DNA from: JALYYC01 sp039922495
Lineage (GTDB): Bacteria > Chloroflexota > Dormibacteria > CF-121
DNA length: 13,291 nt
Assembly (NCBI GenBank): GCA_039922495.1
Contig: JBDTEO010000045.1
Span: 1 to 13,291, forward strand
Direction: 5' to 3'
Shown here: piece after piece, positions 5,897 through 12,120 of the stretch
Layout: every line of letters begins with the position of its first letter
Numbering within the stretch: the stretch's first letter is position 1
The notes under the pieces: generated by a model
What the model saw: the letters and a program-made list of their open reading frames with translations, nothing else
What the model was told of the DNA's origin: nothing
Databases searched by the model: none
Translations under genes and position numbers: made by a program

Positions 5897-6572
5897 GGCC
5901 CTTTTAGCTCAGATTCCACGGACTAGGACGCTACTCCGGCAGCGCCTGCTTCTCGCTGCAGCGATGACGACCCTGATGGAACGCACGCCAATAGTCGTCG
6001 GCGGAACTGCTGAGGAGTACTGGGCCGGCGGCGAGTACCACCCCACCGATCTCGACCTGTGCCCGCGGCCGTCTCCCAAGGACTTGATCGGCTTCGCCGA
6101 GGTTGGACTCCGCAAGGTCGGCCGGCATTGGGTTCGAGATGATCTCCCGGTCGCGGTCGAGTTTCCGGGCTCTGGCGATGACATCGAACGGACGGTAGCC
6201 CTCAAAGTTGCTGGAGTCTCCGTACTGATGATCGGATGCGAAGACCTCTATCTCGACAGGATCCGCCAGGCGACGGTGAACTGGCCGAGAGAAGACATCA
6301 GTTTCGATGCGGCACTCGAGATAGCAATTACTAACTTCCCACGAATGGACTGGGAGTATGTCCGTAACCGCATCAGGGCCGCCAAAGAACGAGAGCCCAA
6401 GATTGGGAACCTAATGGCTGATGTAAGTCGGCGCGTACGGTCGAGGGCTCGGCGTAGTTTCCTGAACTGGAGCGCTGATCAATCAGCAACAATCCGACGA
6501 ACCGGTCGCACGATCATCAGGGAGGATAGTCGCGCCGTGGAGATCCTGAGGCGTTTCGACCAGCGGCCTTAG
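5859..6572 (+). CDS. Minimal nucleotidyltransferase (AbiEii/DUF6036-like), putative toxin
   Basis: A 237-residue protein of the Pol-beta nucleotidyltransferase superfamily. The signature hGGT-x13-DLDL is present: GGT at 48-50 and metal-binding Asp64 and Asp66, with a likely third carboxylate Glu101 in VAVEF. VLMIGCEDLYLDRIRQ (122-137) matches the conserved E-D-L...R helix of AbiEii/DUF6036-type enzymes. Relatives transfer nucleotides to tRNA or protein and act as toxins or defence effectors; the target here is unknown. The GTG start at 5859 overlaps the XRE gene by 38 bases and has only a weak ribosome site. An ATG at 5964 (residue 36) would begin just before the catalytic strand. The basic C-terminus (190-215) could bind nucleic acid. 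Confidence 0.8.
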   Translation: MARSEKPSRQHARALLAQIPRTRTLLRQRLLLAAAMTTLMERTPIVVGGTAEEYWAGGEYHPTDLDLCPRPSPKDLIGFAEVGLRKVGRHWVRDDLPVAVEFPGSGDDIERTVALKVAGVSVLMIGCEDLYLDRIRQATVNWPREDISFDAALEIAITNFPRMDWEYVRNRIRAAKEREPKIGNLMADVSRRVRSRARRSFLNWSADQSATIRRTGRTIIREDSRAVEILRRFDQRP

Positions 6573-6717
6573 GAATGCAATGTAGTCCGCGTAGTACTCC
6601 GGCGAAGTAGCGGCTCGAGCCCGCATGAATTGGCCTTCCAACGTTAGGGAGTACGGGTGCGAGGGCCTTGAGGCGACCTCGTTGGTTTGGCAAGCCGCTA
6701 TGCAACGTCCACAATAG

Positions 6718-7140
6718 GTTCGGGCTGCCATGGAAACAGGAGTCCCTGAGCACACCGCCCTCCACCTCGGCTCGCGACTGGGACTTCGGGAGCTGGACCT
6801 CGTCGCGCTGTATCGCGGCGGCCTGATCCACGACATCGGCAAGATCGGCGTGCCGCCCGCAATCTTTCTCAAGCCCGGACCCCTGAACGCCGACGAGGAA
6901 AGGCAGATGCGTGCGCACCCCGTGATTGGCGAAGCATCGTCAAGCCATTGACCTCGGCGGGGGACGTCCTGACCATCATCCGCCACCACCACGAACGATT
7001 CGACGGCGGTGGCTATCCAGACGGCCTGTGCGGCCACAAGATTCCGCTCCTGGCGCGGATCGTCTCGGTCTGCGATGCGTACGACGCGCTGGCCAGCGAC
7101 CGGCCTTATCGCGCTCGGCATAATTCAGAGGAAGTCTCAG
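6718..7140 (+). pseudogene. Decayed HD-GYP domain gene (5' truncated, frameshifted)
   Basis: The remains of an HD-GYP phosphodiesterase domain, which in RpfG-like proteins degrades cyclic di-GMP. The first frame (from about 6721) reads EHTALHLGSRLGL, then GLIHDIGKIGVPPAIFLKPGP with the HD pair at 6829-6834, ending MRAHPVIGEA. After base 6935 the homology continues in another frame: IVKPL, then TIIRHHHERFDGGGYPDG with GYP at 7011-7019, RIVSVCDAYDALASDRPYR and a short SEEV. One lost base between GAA (6931-6933) and ATC (6936-6938) explains the shift. An in-frame stop at 6715 and the absence of upstream receiver or sensor sequence show the 5' part is gone. The 3' end also fades after about 7137. 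Confidence 0.82.
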
Positions 7141-7203
7141 GAGTCGATCGGAAGGCGACGACTTCGAGTGCACCGAATGACCGGACCTCGGTTGGCTCGC
7201 GCC

Positions 7204-7758
7204 TCAGCTTTTCGCGGCGCCGGCCGTTTCGCTGTCCTTCGACTCGACGAGCTCCCCCTCGATGTTGATCTGGATCTCGTCGCTCACGATGAACTTGCCG
7301 TCGAGCATCATGTCGAAGTTCATCTCGAAGCCTTTGCGGTTGATCTTGCCCTCGGCCGAATAGCCGTACCGGTGACCCATGTTGGGGTCGTTGAACTCTC
7401 CCAGGATGGTCGCATCAAGCGTTACCGGCTTGGTTACGCCCTTGATTGTCATGTCGCCGTGGACCCTGTACTTGTCCTTGCCGGCCGGCTCGATCTTCGT
7501 GCTCTTGAAGTGCATGGTCGGAAATTTGTCGATCTCGAGAAAGTTGGAGGATCGAAGGTCTTTGTCCCGCTGGTCATTGTGCGTACGGATGCTTTCGGTC
7601 TTGATGGTGGCCTCGAACTTTGACGCCTCGGGTTTCTCGGGGCTGATGTCTCCCGTCACTGTCACGTCGCCGAAGTGGCCACGCACGGTCATCATCCCGA
7701 GATGCTTGGCCGAGAACTCGACCTGCGTGTGGTACGGATCGAACTTCCAGGTACCCAT
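7204..7758 (-). CDS. YceI-family lipid-binding protein
   Basis: A 184-residue YceI-like protein. The family is a lipocalin-like barrel that binds isoprenoid or other lipids. Signatures run through the whole length: WKFDPYHTQVEFSAKHLG (4-21), RDKDLRSSNFLEIDKFPTMHF (64-84), MTIKGVTKPVTLDA (103-116) and YSAEGKINRKGFEMNF (133-148). No signal peptide is visible, so it is probably cytoplasmic, like many actinobacterial members. The ATG start is clear: AGGAGG lies five bases upstream on the minus strand (7764-7769). The gene appears monocistronic and may be transcribed from the candidate promoter at 7780-7807. Confidence 0.93.
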   Translation of the reverse strand: MGTWKFDPYHTQVEFSAKHLGMMTVRGHFGDVTVTGDISPEKPEASKFEATIKTESIRTHNDQRDKDLRSSNFLEIDKFPTMHFKSTKIEPAGKDKYRVHGDMTIKGVTKPVTLDATILGEFNDPNMGHRYGYSAEGKINRKGFEMNFDMMLDGKFIVSDEIQINIEGELVESKDSETAGAAKS

Positions 7759-7779
7759 GACAGCCTCCTATGTGACTCA

Positions 7780-7807
7780 AGAGTAGGTCCCAACGCTGAC
7801 CTATCAA
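7780..7807 (-). promoter_or_regulatory. Candidate promoter of the YceI-family gene
   Basis: On the minus strand TTGATA (7802-7807) and TACTCT (7780-7785) are 16 bases apart, upstream of the AGGAGG ribosome site of the YceI gene. Both boxes are imperfect. Confidence 0.35.
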
Positions 7808-8033
7808 ACCGGGTGGAGACTCCACTTATTTCCGGTCGGATGGAAGTCGGTCGCCGACGCCTATTCGGTCGGACCCGCCGCAAACGCCGTCCTGGCAGCG
7901 ATGCCGGCGACCGTCTCGTTGATCGCCTACCGGTCGCCGGGATCGCGTTGGCCGCGGCCTTCCCACCGCAGGTCGCGCTGGCGCACGCCCAGCACGTCCA
8001 GAGGCCGACACCCACGGATATTCCAGCGCCCTG
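7808..8033. other. Intergenic region without a recognisable gene
   Basis: Lies between the divergent YceI and ArsR genes. All frames were read. Open stretches exist because of high GC, but none has a ribosome site or a familiar motif. It may hold gene remnants that are no longer recognisable. Confidence 0.55.
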
Positions 8034-8062
8034 TTGACATCGAGGGCCGTTCCTGATATGTA
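8034..8062 (+). promoter_or_regulatory. Promoter of the ArsR-SRPBCC operon
   Basis: A perfect TTGACA (8034-8039) is followed after 17 bases by TATGTA (8057-8062). The -10 box lies inside the left arm of the operator palindrome, so bound repressor would block polymerase. Confidence 0.55.
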
Positions 8063-8080
8063 ATCAATAGGTTACATATC
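8055..8080. promoter_or_regulatory. Operator palindrome of the ArsR regulator
   Basis: GATATGTAA and TTACATATC form perfect 9-bp arms around 8 bases. Allowing one mismatch, the arms extend to 11 bp around AATA. The right arm ends at the base before the ATG. Position and symmetry fit an autoregulatory site for the winged-helix dimer encoded next. Confidence 0.7.
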
Positions 8081-8401
8081 ATGCATCGAGCCCAGGCCAA
8101 CGGCGACGTCTTTCGCGCCATCGCCGACCCGACACGGCGGGCGATCCTCGATCGCCTGTCCGGCGGGCCGGCCAACGCCGGGGCTCTGGCAGCCGATTTC
8201 CAGTCCAGTCGCCCGGCCATCTCGAAGCACCTTCGGGTGCTTCGAGAGGCACGACTGGTGGTCGACACGCGTGTCGGGCGCGAGCGCCTGTATGCGTTCG
8301 ATCCGGCGCCTCTCGAGAACGTGGCCGGCTGGCTCGAAGGGTACAGGTCGTTCTGGCAGGCCAGCCTCGGGCGGTTGAAGCATCACCTGGAGGAGACATG
8401 A
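8081..8401 (+). CDS. ArsR-family winged-helix repressor
   Basis: A 106-residue ArsR-type regulator. DVFRAIADPTRRAILDRL (9-26) is the classical N-terminal helix pair. ALAADFQSSRPAISKHLRVLREARLV (35-60) is the helix-turn-helix, and the wing has VGRERLYAFD (65-74). No metal-binding CxC is present, so it belongs to the non-metal branch that is usually paired with SRPBCC/AHSA1 proteins. It is cotranscribed with such a gene through an ATGA overlap. The start directly abuts the operator palindrome. There is no clear ribosome site; an AGG lies about 11 bases upstream. Confidence 0.93.
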   Translation: MHRAQANGDVFRAIADPTRRAILDRLSGGPANAGALAADFQSSRPAISKHLRVLREARLVVDTRVGRERLYAFDPAPLENVAGWLEGYRSFWQASLGRLKHHLEET

Positions 8402-8886
8402 ACAGCATCAGGAACAGCACGGCGCGCGCGGTGGCGGACCTCAGCGAGGGGTTGATCCTCGCGACCGTCGAGATCGCCGTGCCGCCAGAACGTGTCTTCC
8501 GCGCCCTCGTCTCCGAAGAAATCTGCAATTGGTGGGTCAGACCTGGCGTCTTCGACACGAGAGAGTGGACGGGTGAGGTGCGCGTGGGCGGCCGCTGGCG
8601 AGCGTCGGGCGTCGGCAAGGGCGGACCTTACGCCCTCGAGGGTGAGTTTCTCGAGATCGACCCGACGCGCAAACTCGTGCACACGTGGCACACGGTCGGG
8701 ACTCCGGGAGCGCCCACGGCGGTGAGCTATCTCCTGGAGGAGATCGAAGACGGAACGCGCATCACGCTGCGCCATTCCGGCTTCACGTCGCGCCCCGCGT
8801 CGATGGGCGTCGCCATCGGTTGGGAGACGAGCTTCCAACGGCTCGAGGAGATCCTGGGCGCGGAGCTGCAGTCGAGACGCGGGTAG
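8398..8886 (+). CDS. SRPBCC/AHSA1-domain protein
   Basis: A 162-residue START-like protein of the AHSA1 (Hsp90 activator homologue) group. It has VEIAVPPERVFRALVSEE (24-41), WWVRPG, a GEVRVGGRWRASG strand, EGEFLEIDPTRKLVHTWH in the middle, and RITLRHSGF followed by GWETSFQRLEEIL at the C-terminal helix. These proteins form a hydrophobic ligand-binding cavity; the ligand is unknown. Pairing with an ArsR-type regulator is very common and suggests ligand- or stress-controlled expression. The start is fixed by the ATGA overlap and GGAGGA five bases upstream. Confidence 0.92.
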   Translation: MNSIRNSTARAVADLSEGLILATVEIAVPPERVFRALVSEEICNWWVRPGVFDTREWTGEVRVGGRWRASGVGKGGPYALEGEFLEIDPTRKLVHTWHTVGTPGAPTAVSYLLEEIEDGTRITLRHSGFTSRPASMGVAIGWETSFQRLEEILGAELQSRRG

Positions 8887-8894
8887 CTCGGGTT

Positions 8895-9059
8895 CTAAAG
8901 ATCGACAAGGCTGATGCGCACGGCCTCGATCAGGTTCAGTTTGAGACGTTCGGCAGCCTGCCCGAAGTGACCCATGGTTGCGGCGGTGACGAAGGCCCTG
9001 AGGTGACGGAGCTCCACGAGGCGCGAATCATCCCCCGAGCGGGCTCGTGCTTGCGCCAT
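8895..9059 (-). pseudogene. LysR-family regulator, N-terminal fragment
   Basis: A short minus-strand frame of 54 codons. From the GTG at 9017 it reads VELRHLRAFVTAATMGHFGQ, continuing AAERLKL. This is the start of a LysR-type helix-turn-helix, where intact proteins read ELRHLRYFV..., HFGRAAERL, then SQPALS. Here the homology stops before the recognition helix and the frame ends about a dozen codons later at TAG. It is therefore a truncated relic. It is divergent from the HAD gene, the usual arrangement for a LysR gene and its target. It overlaps the alternative upstream start of the HAD frame. Confidence 0.65.
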
Positions 9060-9091
9060 CTCATTCGGAAGCGAAGCGGAAGATATGGCTG

Positions 9092-9811
9092 ATGAAATCT
9101 GTGGAATCTACGATCGGAGGCGCCGGACAGCGGTTCACGGCACGGCCCGCGATGCTCTTCGACCTGGACGGGACCCTGCTCGACAGCGTCTACCAGCACG
9201 TGCTGGCGTGGAGGGAGGCGCTGGAGTCGGAGGGCATCGAGCTCTCGGTGTGGCGGATCCACAGGCGGATCGGCATGAGCGGCGGCCTTTTCCTGCGGGC
9301 ACTCGTAAGGGAGACCGGGCACGAGGTTCCCGACACCGAGGCCGATCGGCTGCGCGCACTGCACGCCGCCGCGTACCGGCGCCACCTCGACGAGGTCCGG
9401 CCGCTGCCCGGAGCTCAAGAGCTGCTGACCACCCTCACTAATGCGCGCGTGCCATGGGCCATCGCAACCAGCGGCAGCGAGTCCACGGCCCGGCCCTCGC
9501 TCGAGCTGCTCTCGATCCCGGCCGGAGTGCCGGTCATCACCCGGGACCAGGTGGCCTACGCAAAACCGAACCCCGACCTGTTCCTCGCGGCCGCGGAAGC
9601 GCTGGGCTGCCCGATCACAGGTTGCTTCGTGGTGGGCGACAGCGTGTGGGACCTGCTGGCGGCACAGCGCGCCCGGGCGCTGGGGATCGGGGTGCTGTCA
9701 GGCGGTTATGGACGCGATGAGCTCGAGCGCGCAGGCGCTTATCGCGTCTACGAAGATCCCCTGGATCTCCTGGCCCACCTCGACGAGCTCGGCATCCGCC
9801 CAAGCGCCTGA
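9092..9811 (+). CDS. HAD-superfamily hydrolase (phosphatase, Gph/beta-PGM-like)
   Basis: A 239-residue haloacid dehalogenase-type phosphatase with an alpha-helical C1 cap. Motif I is FDLDGTLLDS, with nucleophile Asp24 and acid/base Asp26. Motif II is ATSGS (125-129). Motif III is Lys158 in AYAKPNPD. Motif IV is VVGDSVWDLLAA, with Asp183 and Asp187. The cap runs from about 35 to 105. Substrates of this group are small phosphosugars or phosphoglycolate; the sequence does not decide. The ATG at 9092 is preferred. A GTG at 9047 in the same frame would overlap the LysR relic and add 15 residues before the motif. The first motif-adjacent ATG (9152) is another option. No strong ribosome site marks any of them. 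Confidence 0.88.
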   Translation: MKSVESTIGGAGQRFTARPAMLFDLDGTLLDSVYQHVLAWREALESEGIELSVWRIHRRIGMSGGLFLRALVRETGHEVPDTEADRLRALHAAAYRRHLDEVRPLPGAQELLTTLTNARVPWAIATSGSESTARPSLELLSIPAGVPVITRDQVAYAKPNPDLFLAAAEALGCPITGCFVVGDSVWDLLAAQRARALGIGVLSGGYGRDELERAGAYRVYEDPLDLLAHLDELGIRPSA

Positions 9812-9995
9812 GCGCTGGCGGATCGACGTCATGTCGGACGAGCTGAGGGCTCAACCGCGGCAAGAAAGCCGGTTGCCGGCAGCCAGCGGGCGGCCCTGAC
9901 CATGGCCGGAGCTTACGCGCGCTGAGGTGGTTCACCGAGCCGCTCTCTCGTGTTGGTGTAGGTTGAGCGCAGGTCTTTTCACGGGAGGTACTACG

Positions 9996-10307
9996 ATGAC
10001 TGACAGCGCGAACAGGAAGGTGTGGGACCGGTTTGACGCCGACGTCAAGAGCCTCGGCGACGAGCTTCGCCGGCACTATAAGGGCGCCGGCAACGCCGGA
10101 AAGTCCGCGGAGCTGAACCGCTCGCTCGATCAGCTCAAGCAGGCGGCCGATGCCGTCTTCGCCTCTTTCGAGACCGCGACGCGCGACCCCGAGGTGCGAT
10201 CCCGCACGAAGCAGGCCGCGCGCTCGTTCGGCTCGGCGCTGGCGGAGACGTTTCGTGACCTGGGCGACGAGCTCGACAAGGCGCTGCGGAAGTCCGCGCC
10301 CAAGTAG
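9996..10307 (+). CDS. Small, highly charged helical protein of unknown function
   Basis: A 103-residue protein that I do not recognise. It is almost entirely charged and alpha-helical in character, without cysteine, signal peptide or membrane helix. It shows heptad-like stretches around 8-27 (WDRFDADVKSLGDELRRHY) and 38-60, and an amphipathic C-terminus SFGSALAETFRDLGDELDKAL (77-97). The start at 9996 is supported by GGGAGGT seven bases upstream; an in-frame GTG at 9927 lacks a site. It stands 20 bases before a universal stress protein gene and probably forms an operon with it and the eRF1-like gene, so a stress-related role is an inference. A membrane-surface or partner-binding helix bundle is one possibility. 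Confidence 0.75.
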   Translation: MTDSANRKVWDRFDADVKSLGDELRRHYKGAGNAGKSAELNRSLDQLKQAADAVFASFETATRDPEVRSRTKQAARSFGSALAETFRDLGDELDKALRKSAPK

Positions 10308-10327
10308 GCCGGACCGGAAGGAGGGGC

Positions 10328-10801
10328 ATGACAAGCAAGGCGGGCATCAAGCGGATCGTCGTCGGAGTCGATGGTTCCACGAACTCGTACTCGGCCCTCA
10401 AGTGGGCGATCAGGATGGCCAAAGCGCTCGGTTCCCAGATCACGGCCGTCTACGCCGTGAACATCCCGGTCTACTTCCTTGAGCCGTACAGCATCCCCGT
10501 CCAGTTCGACGACGAGTGGCGCCAGGAGATCAAGGACGAGTTCGAGAACAAGTGGTGCAAAGCGCTCAAGACCTCGGGCGTGCGCTACCGGACCGTGATG
10601 GAAGACGGAAGGCCGGCGACCGTGATAGCGGGCGTTGCGGACCGCGAGGCGGCGGACCTCATCGTCATTGCGCGGCGCGGTCGGGGCGAGGTGAGAGAGC
10701 TGCTGCTCGGCAGCGTCAGCCACGAGCTCGCGCTCCACTCGAAGCGGCCGGTGCTTCTCATCGAGCCTGAACCTGCCGGCACCGCAAGGAGACAGAGATG
10801 A
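10328..10801 (+). CDS. Universal stress protein (UspA family)
   Basis: A 157-residue Usp domain, normal length. KRIVVGVDGSTNSYSALKWA opens the fold with Asp15. The nucleotide-binding loop IARRGRGEVRELLLGSVSHEL (114-134) has the Gly-x9-Gly-Ser core (Gly118, Gly128, Ser129). The first glycine of the G-x2-G-x9-G signature is alanine (115), so ATP binding is likely but not certain. PVLLIEP closes the domain. AAGGAGGGG gives a very strong ribosome site four or five bases before the ATG. The stop overlaps the next start (ATGA), coupling this gene to the eRF1-like gene. Usp proteins accumulate in stasis or stress and act in the cytoplasm. Confidence 0.95.
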   Translation: MTSKAGIKRIVVGVDGSTNSYSALKWAIRMAKALGSQITAVYAVNIPVYFLEPYSIPVQFDDEWRQEIKDEFENKWCKALKTSGVRYRTVMEDGRPATVIAGVADREAADLIVIARRGRGEVRELLLGSVSHELALHSKRPVLLIEPEPAGTARRQR

Positions 10802-11571
10802 CTGCCTACAGCCCGCTCCAGTCGGTATTCACGCTGGCGCCAAACCTGAGGAAAGCATCGAGGCGAGTCCTGAGCGTCTACCTGCCCGCACGCGCCGAAG
10901 GCTATGACACGCGCTTCTACGACATCGAATTCGGTGATCTCCTGCACCGGTATCGAGACCGGCTCGCCGAGAAGGATCGCTCGCTGATGGAGCACGAGCT
11001 TCGCCGCCTGCGCACTCACTTGGGGTTCGTCAGGACGGCGGGCTGTCCCGCGCTTGCCGGTTTTGCCGACGAACCTGCGGGCATCCTCGAGGTGGTCAAG
11101 CTCCGGGCCACCACCGACGAGCGGCTCGAGGTCGGCGAGGTTCTCATCGCGCCAATCCTCCGGCAGCTCGAGAAGTTCCCACCCGCGCTGGTCGCGGTGG
11201 TGAACAAAGAGGAAGCCCGGACCTTTGGTTCCATCCTGGACGACGTGATCGCGCTCGAACACGTGGTCGGAGTTGATGTAAGGCACATTCGCTCAGGTGG
11301 CACGTCAGCGCCGAGCAATCAGCGCAGGGCGGACAACCGCACGAAGGCAAACTTAGAAGTCGCGATCAAGACAATCCAGCGCGAGATGGCCAGCGGGGCT
11401 TACAAGGTGCTCTTCATCGCGGGTCCGGAGGAAGCGCGTGCCGTCTTCGAAAAGCTGCTGCCCGCCCCGCTCAAAAAAGTGGTCGCGGGTCACCTGCCAG
11501 GGATCGTCATCGATTCGGCGACGTTGAAGCACGACCTGCGCGAGAAGCTCGAGGCCGCCGTTCCGACGTAG
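10798..11571 (+). CDS. Bacterial eRF1-like protein (baeRF/VLRF1-type), putative ribosome-rescue factor
   Basis: A 257-residue protein that resembles the bacterial homologues of archaeal/eukaryotic release factor eRF1 and Vms1. Visible family features are VLSVYLPA (24-31), LVAVVNKEEARTFGSILDDV (131-150) as the core of the RNase H-like eRF1 domain, the loop SGGTSAPSNQRRADNR (166-181) where eRF1 and Vms1 carry GGQ or an equivalent, a long helix, and LFIAGPEEARAVFEKLLP (205-222) followed by KKVVAGHLPGIVI. Relatives are proposed or shown to release or cut peptidyl-tRNA on stalled ribosomes. Here the loop has GGT and a Gln eight residues after the first Gly. The gene is translationally coupled to the universal stress protein gene. 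The exact subfamily is not certain. Confidence 0.68.
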   Translation: MTAYSPLQSVFTLAPNLRKASRRVLSVYLPARAEGYDTRFYDIEFGDLLHRYRDRLAEKDRSLMEHELRRLRTHLGFVRTAGCPALAGFADEPAGILEVVKLRATTDERLEVGEVLIAPILRQLEKFPPALVAVVNKEEARTFGSILDDVIALEHVVGVDVRHIRSGGTSAPSNQRRADNRTKANLEVAIKTIQREMASGAYKVLFIAGPEEARAVFEKLLPAPLKKVVAGHLPGIVIDSATLKHDLREKLEAAVPT

Positions 11572-11582
11572 AGCCGCCGCGG

Positions 11583-12107
11583 TCAGCCACTCGGCGCCAC
11601 GAGAGCCGGGCTACCGGAGCCGGTGACCTCCAGGTCGAGCCACATGCCGCTCGCCTCGTTGCCTCCGACCAGCGATGCAATGCGGTAGCTCCCCACCTTG
11701 GTGGGACTGAAGCTGAAGGCCGCGGACTGCCCGGGATCCAGCCCGCGTTGAGGATCTGGCGTCGACCAGTCAGGCCGTACGGGGCTCGTCGCCTTGCCGT
11801 CCGCCACCACCGAGCACGAGTTGGGGACCGTTCCGTGGTTCTCGCACTGGACGGTGACGGTCCATCCGACGGGGACTGTGAGGACGAGCGCGCCGCTGCC
11901 ATAGCCGTCGTAGTTGAACTGGAAGTCGGTCGCGGGGTAGGCCGCGATCAGCGTCACGATCGCGGTTTGGTAGGCGGGCTCGACGCTGATGTAACGCTTA
12001 GGGTCTGGGGGTGTGCCTGGCCCGGTTCCCGTCACCGGGTCGCACGACGTGGCGGCGAGCACGACAGTTACAAGCGCCGCGAGGGTGATGAACACGCCCT
12101 GAGACAA
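11583..12107 (-). CDS. Sulfocyanin-like lipoprotein lacking the copper ligands
   Basis: A secreted cupredoxin-fold protein, about 174 residues. A hydrophobic signal (about 5-18) ends in ATSC, a poor but possible lipobox (Cys22). The body follows sulfocyanin (SoxE-like blue copper proteins): FNYDGYGSGALVLTVPVGWTV, then a CENHGTVPNS loop, DPGQSAAFSF, and IASLVGGNEASGMW. Sulfocyanins have VPHN and IACxVxGHAxxGMW. Here the first His is Asn96, the Cys is Ser145 and the second His is Asn150; only Met155 remains. Copper binding is therefore unlikely. Cys88 and Cys98 flank the first loop and could pair. The start is uncertain: TTG at 12107 or GTG at 12095. Longer frames would run into the divergent gene at 12121. 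It converges on the eRF1-like gene with an 11-base gap. Confidence 0.78.
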   Translation of the reverse strand: MSQGVFITLAALVTVVLAATSCDPVTGTGPGTPPDPKRYISVEPAYQTAIVTLIAAYPATDFQFNYDGYGSGALVLTVPVGWTVTVQCENHGTVPNSCSVVADGKATSPVRPDWSTPDPQRGLDPGQSAAFSFSPTKVGSYRIASLVGGNEASGMWLDLEVTGSGSPALVAPSG

Positions 12108-12120
12108 TGCTCGGGACGTT

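Noticed and set aside
6483..7121. Minus-strand frame across the nucleotidyltransferase end and HD-GYP remnant
   Set aside because: Part of it around 6500-6690 looks protein-like, but it is antisense to two recognisable coding stretches and shows no known motif or ribosome site.
7009..7623. 204-codon plus-strand frame opposite the YceI gene
   Set aside because: Antisense shadow of the YceI-family gene, which has complete family motifs and an excellent ribosome site.
9831..9899. 22-codon plus-strand frame after the HAD gene
   Set aside because: No ribosome site and no recognisable sequence; length is within chance.
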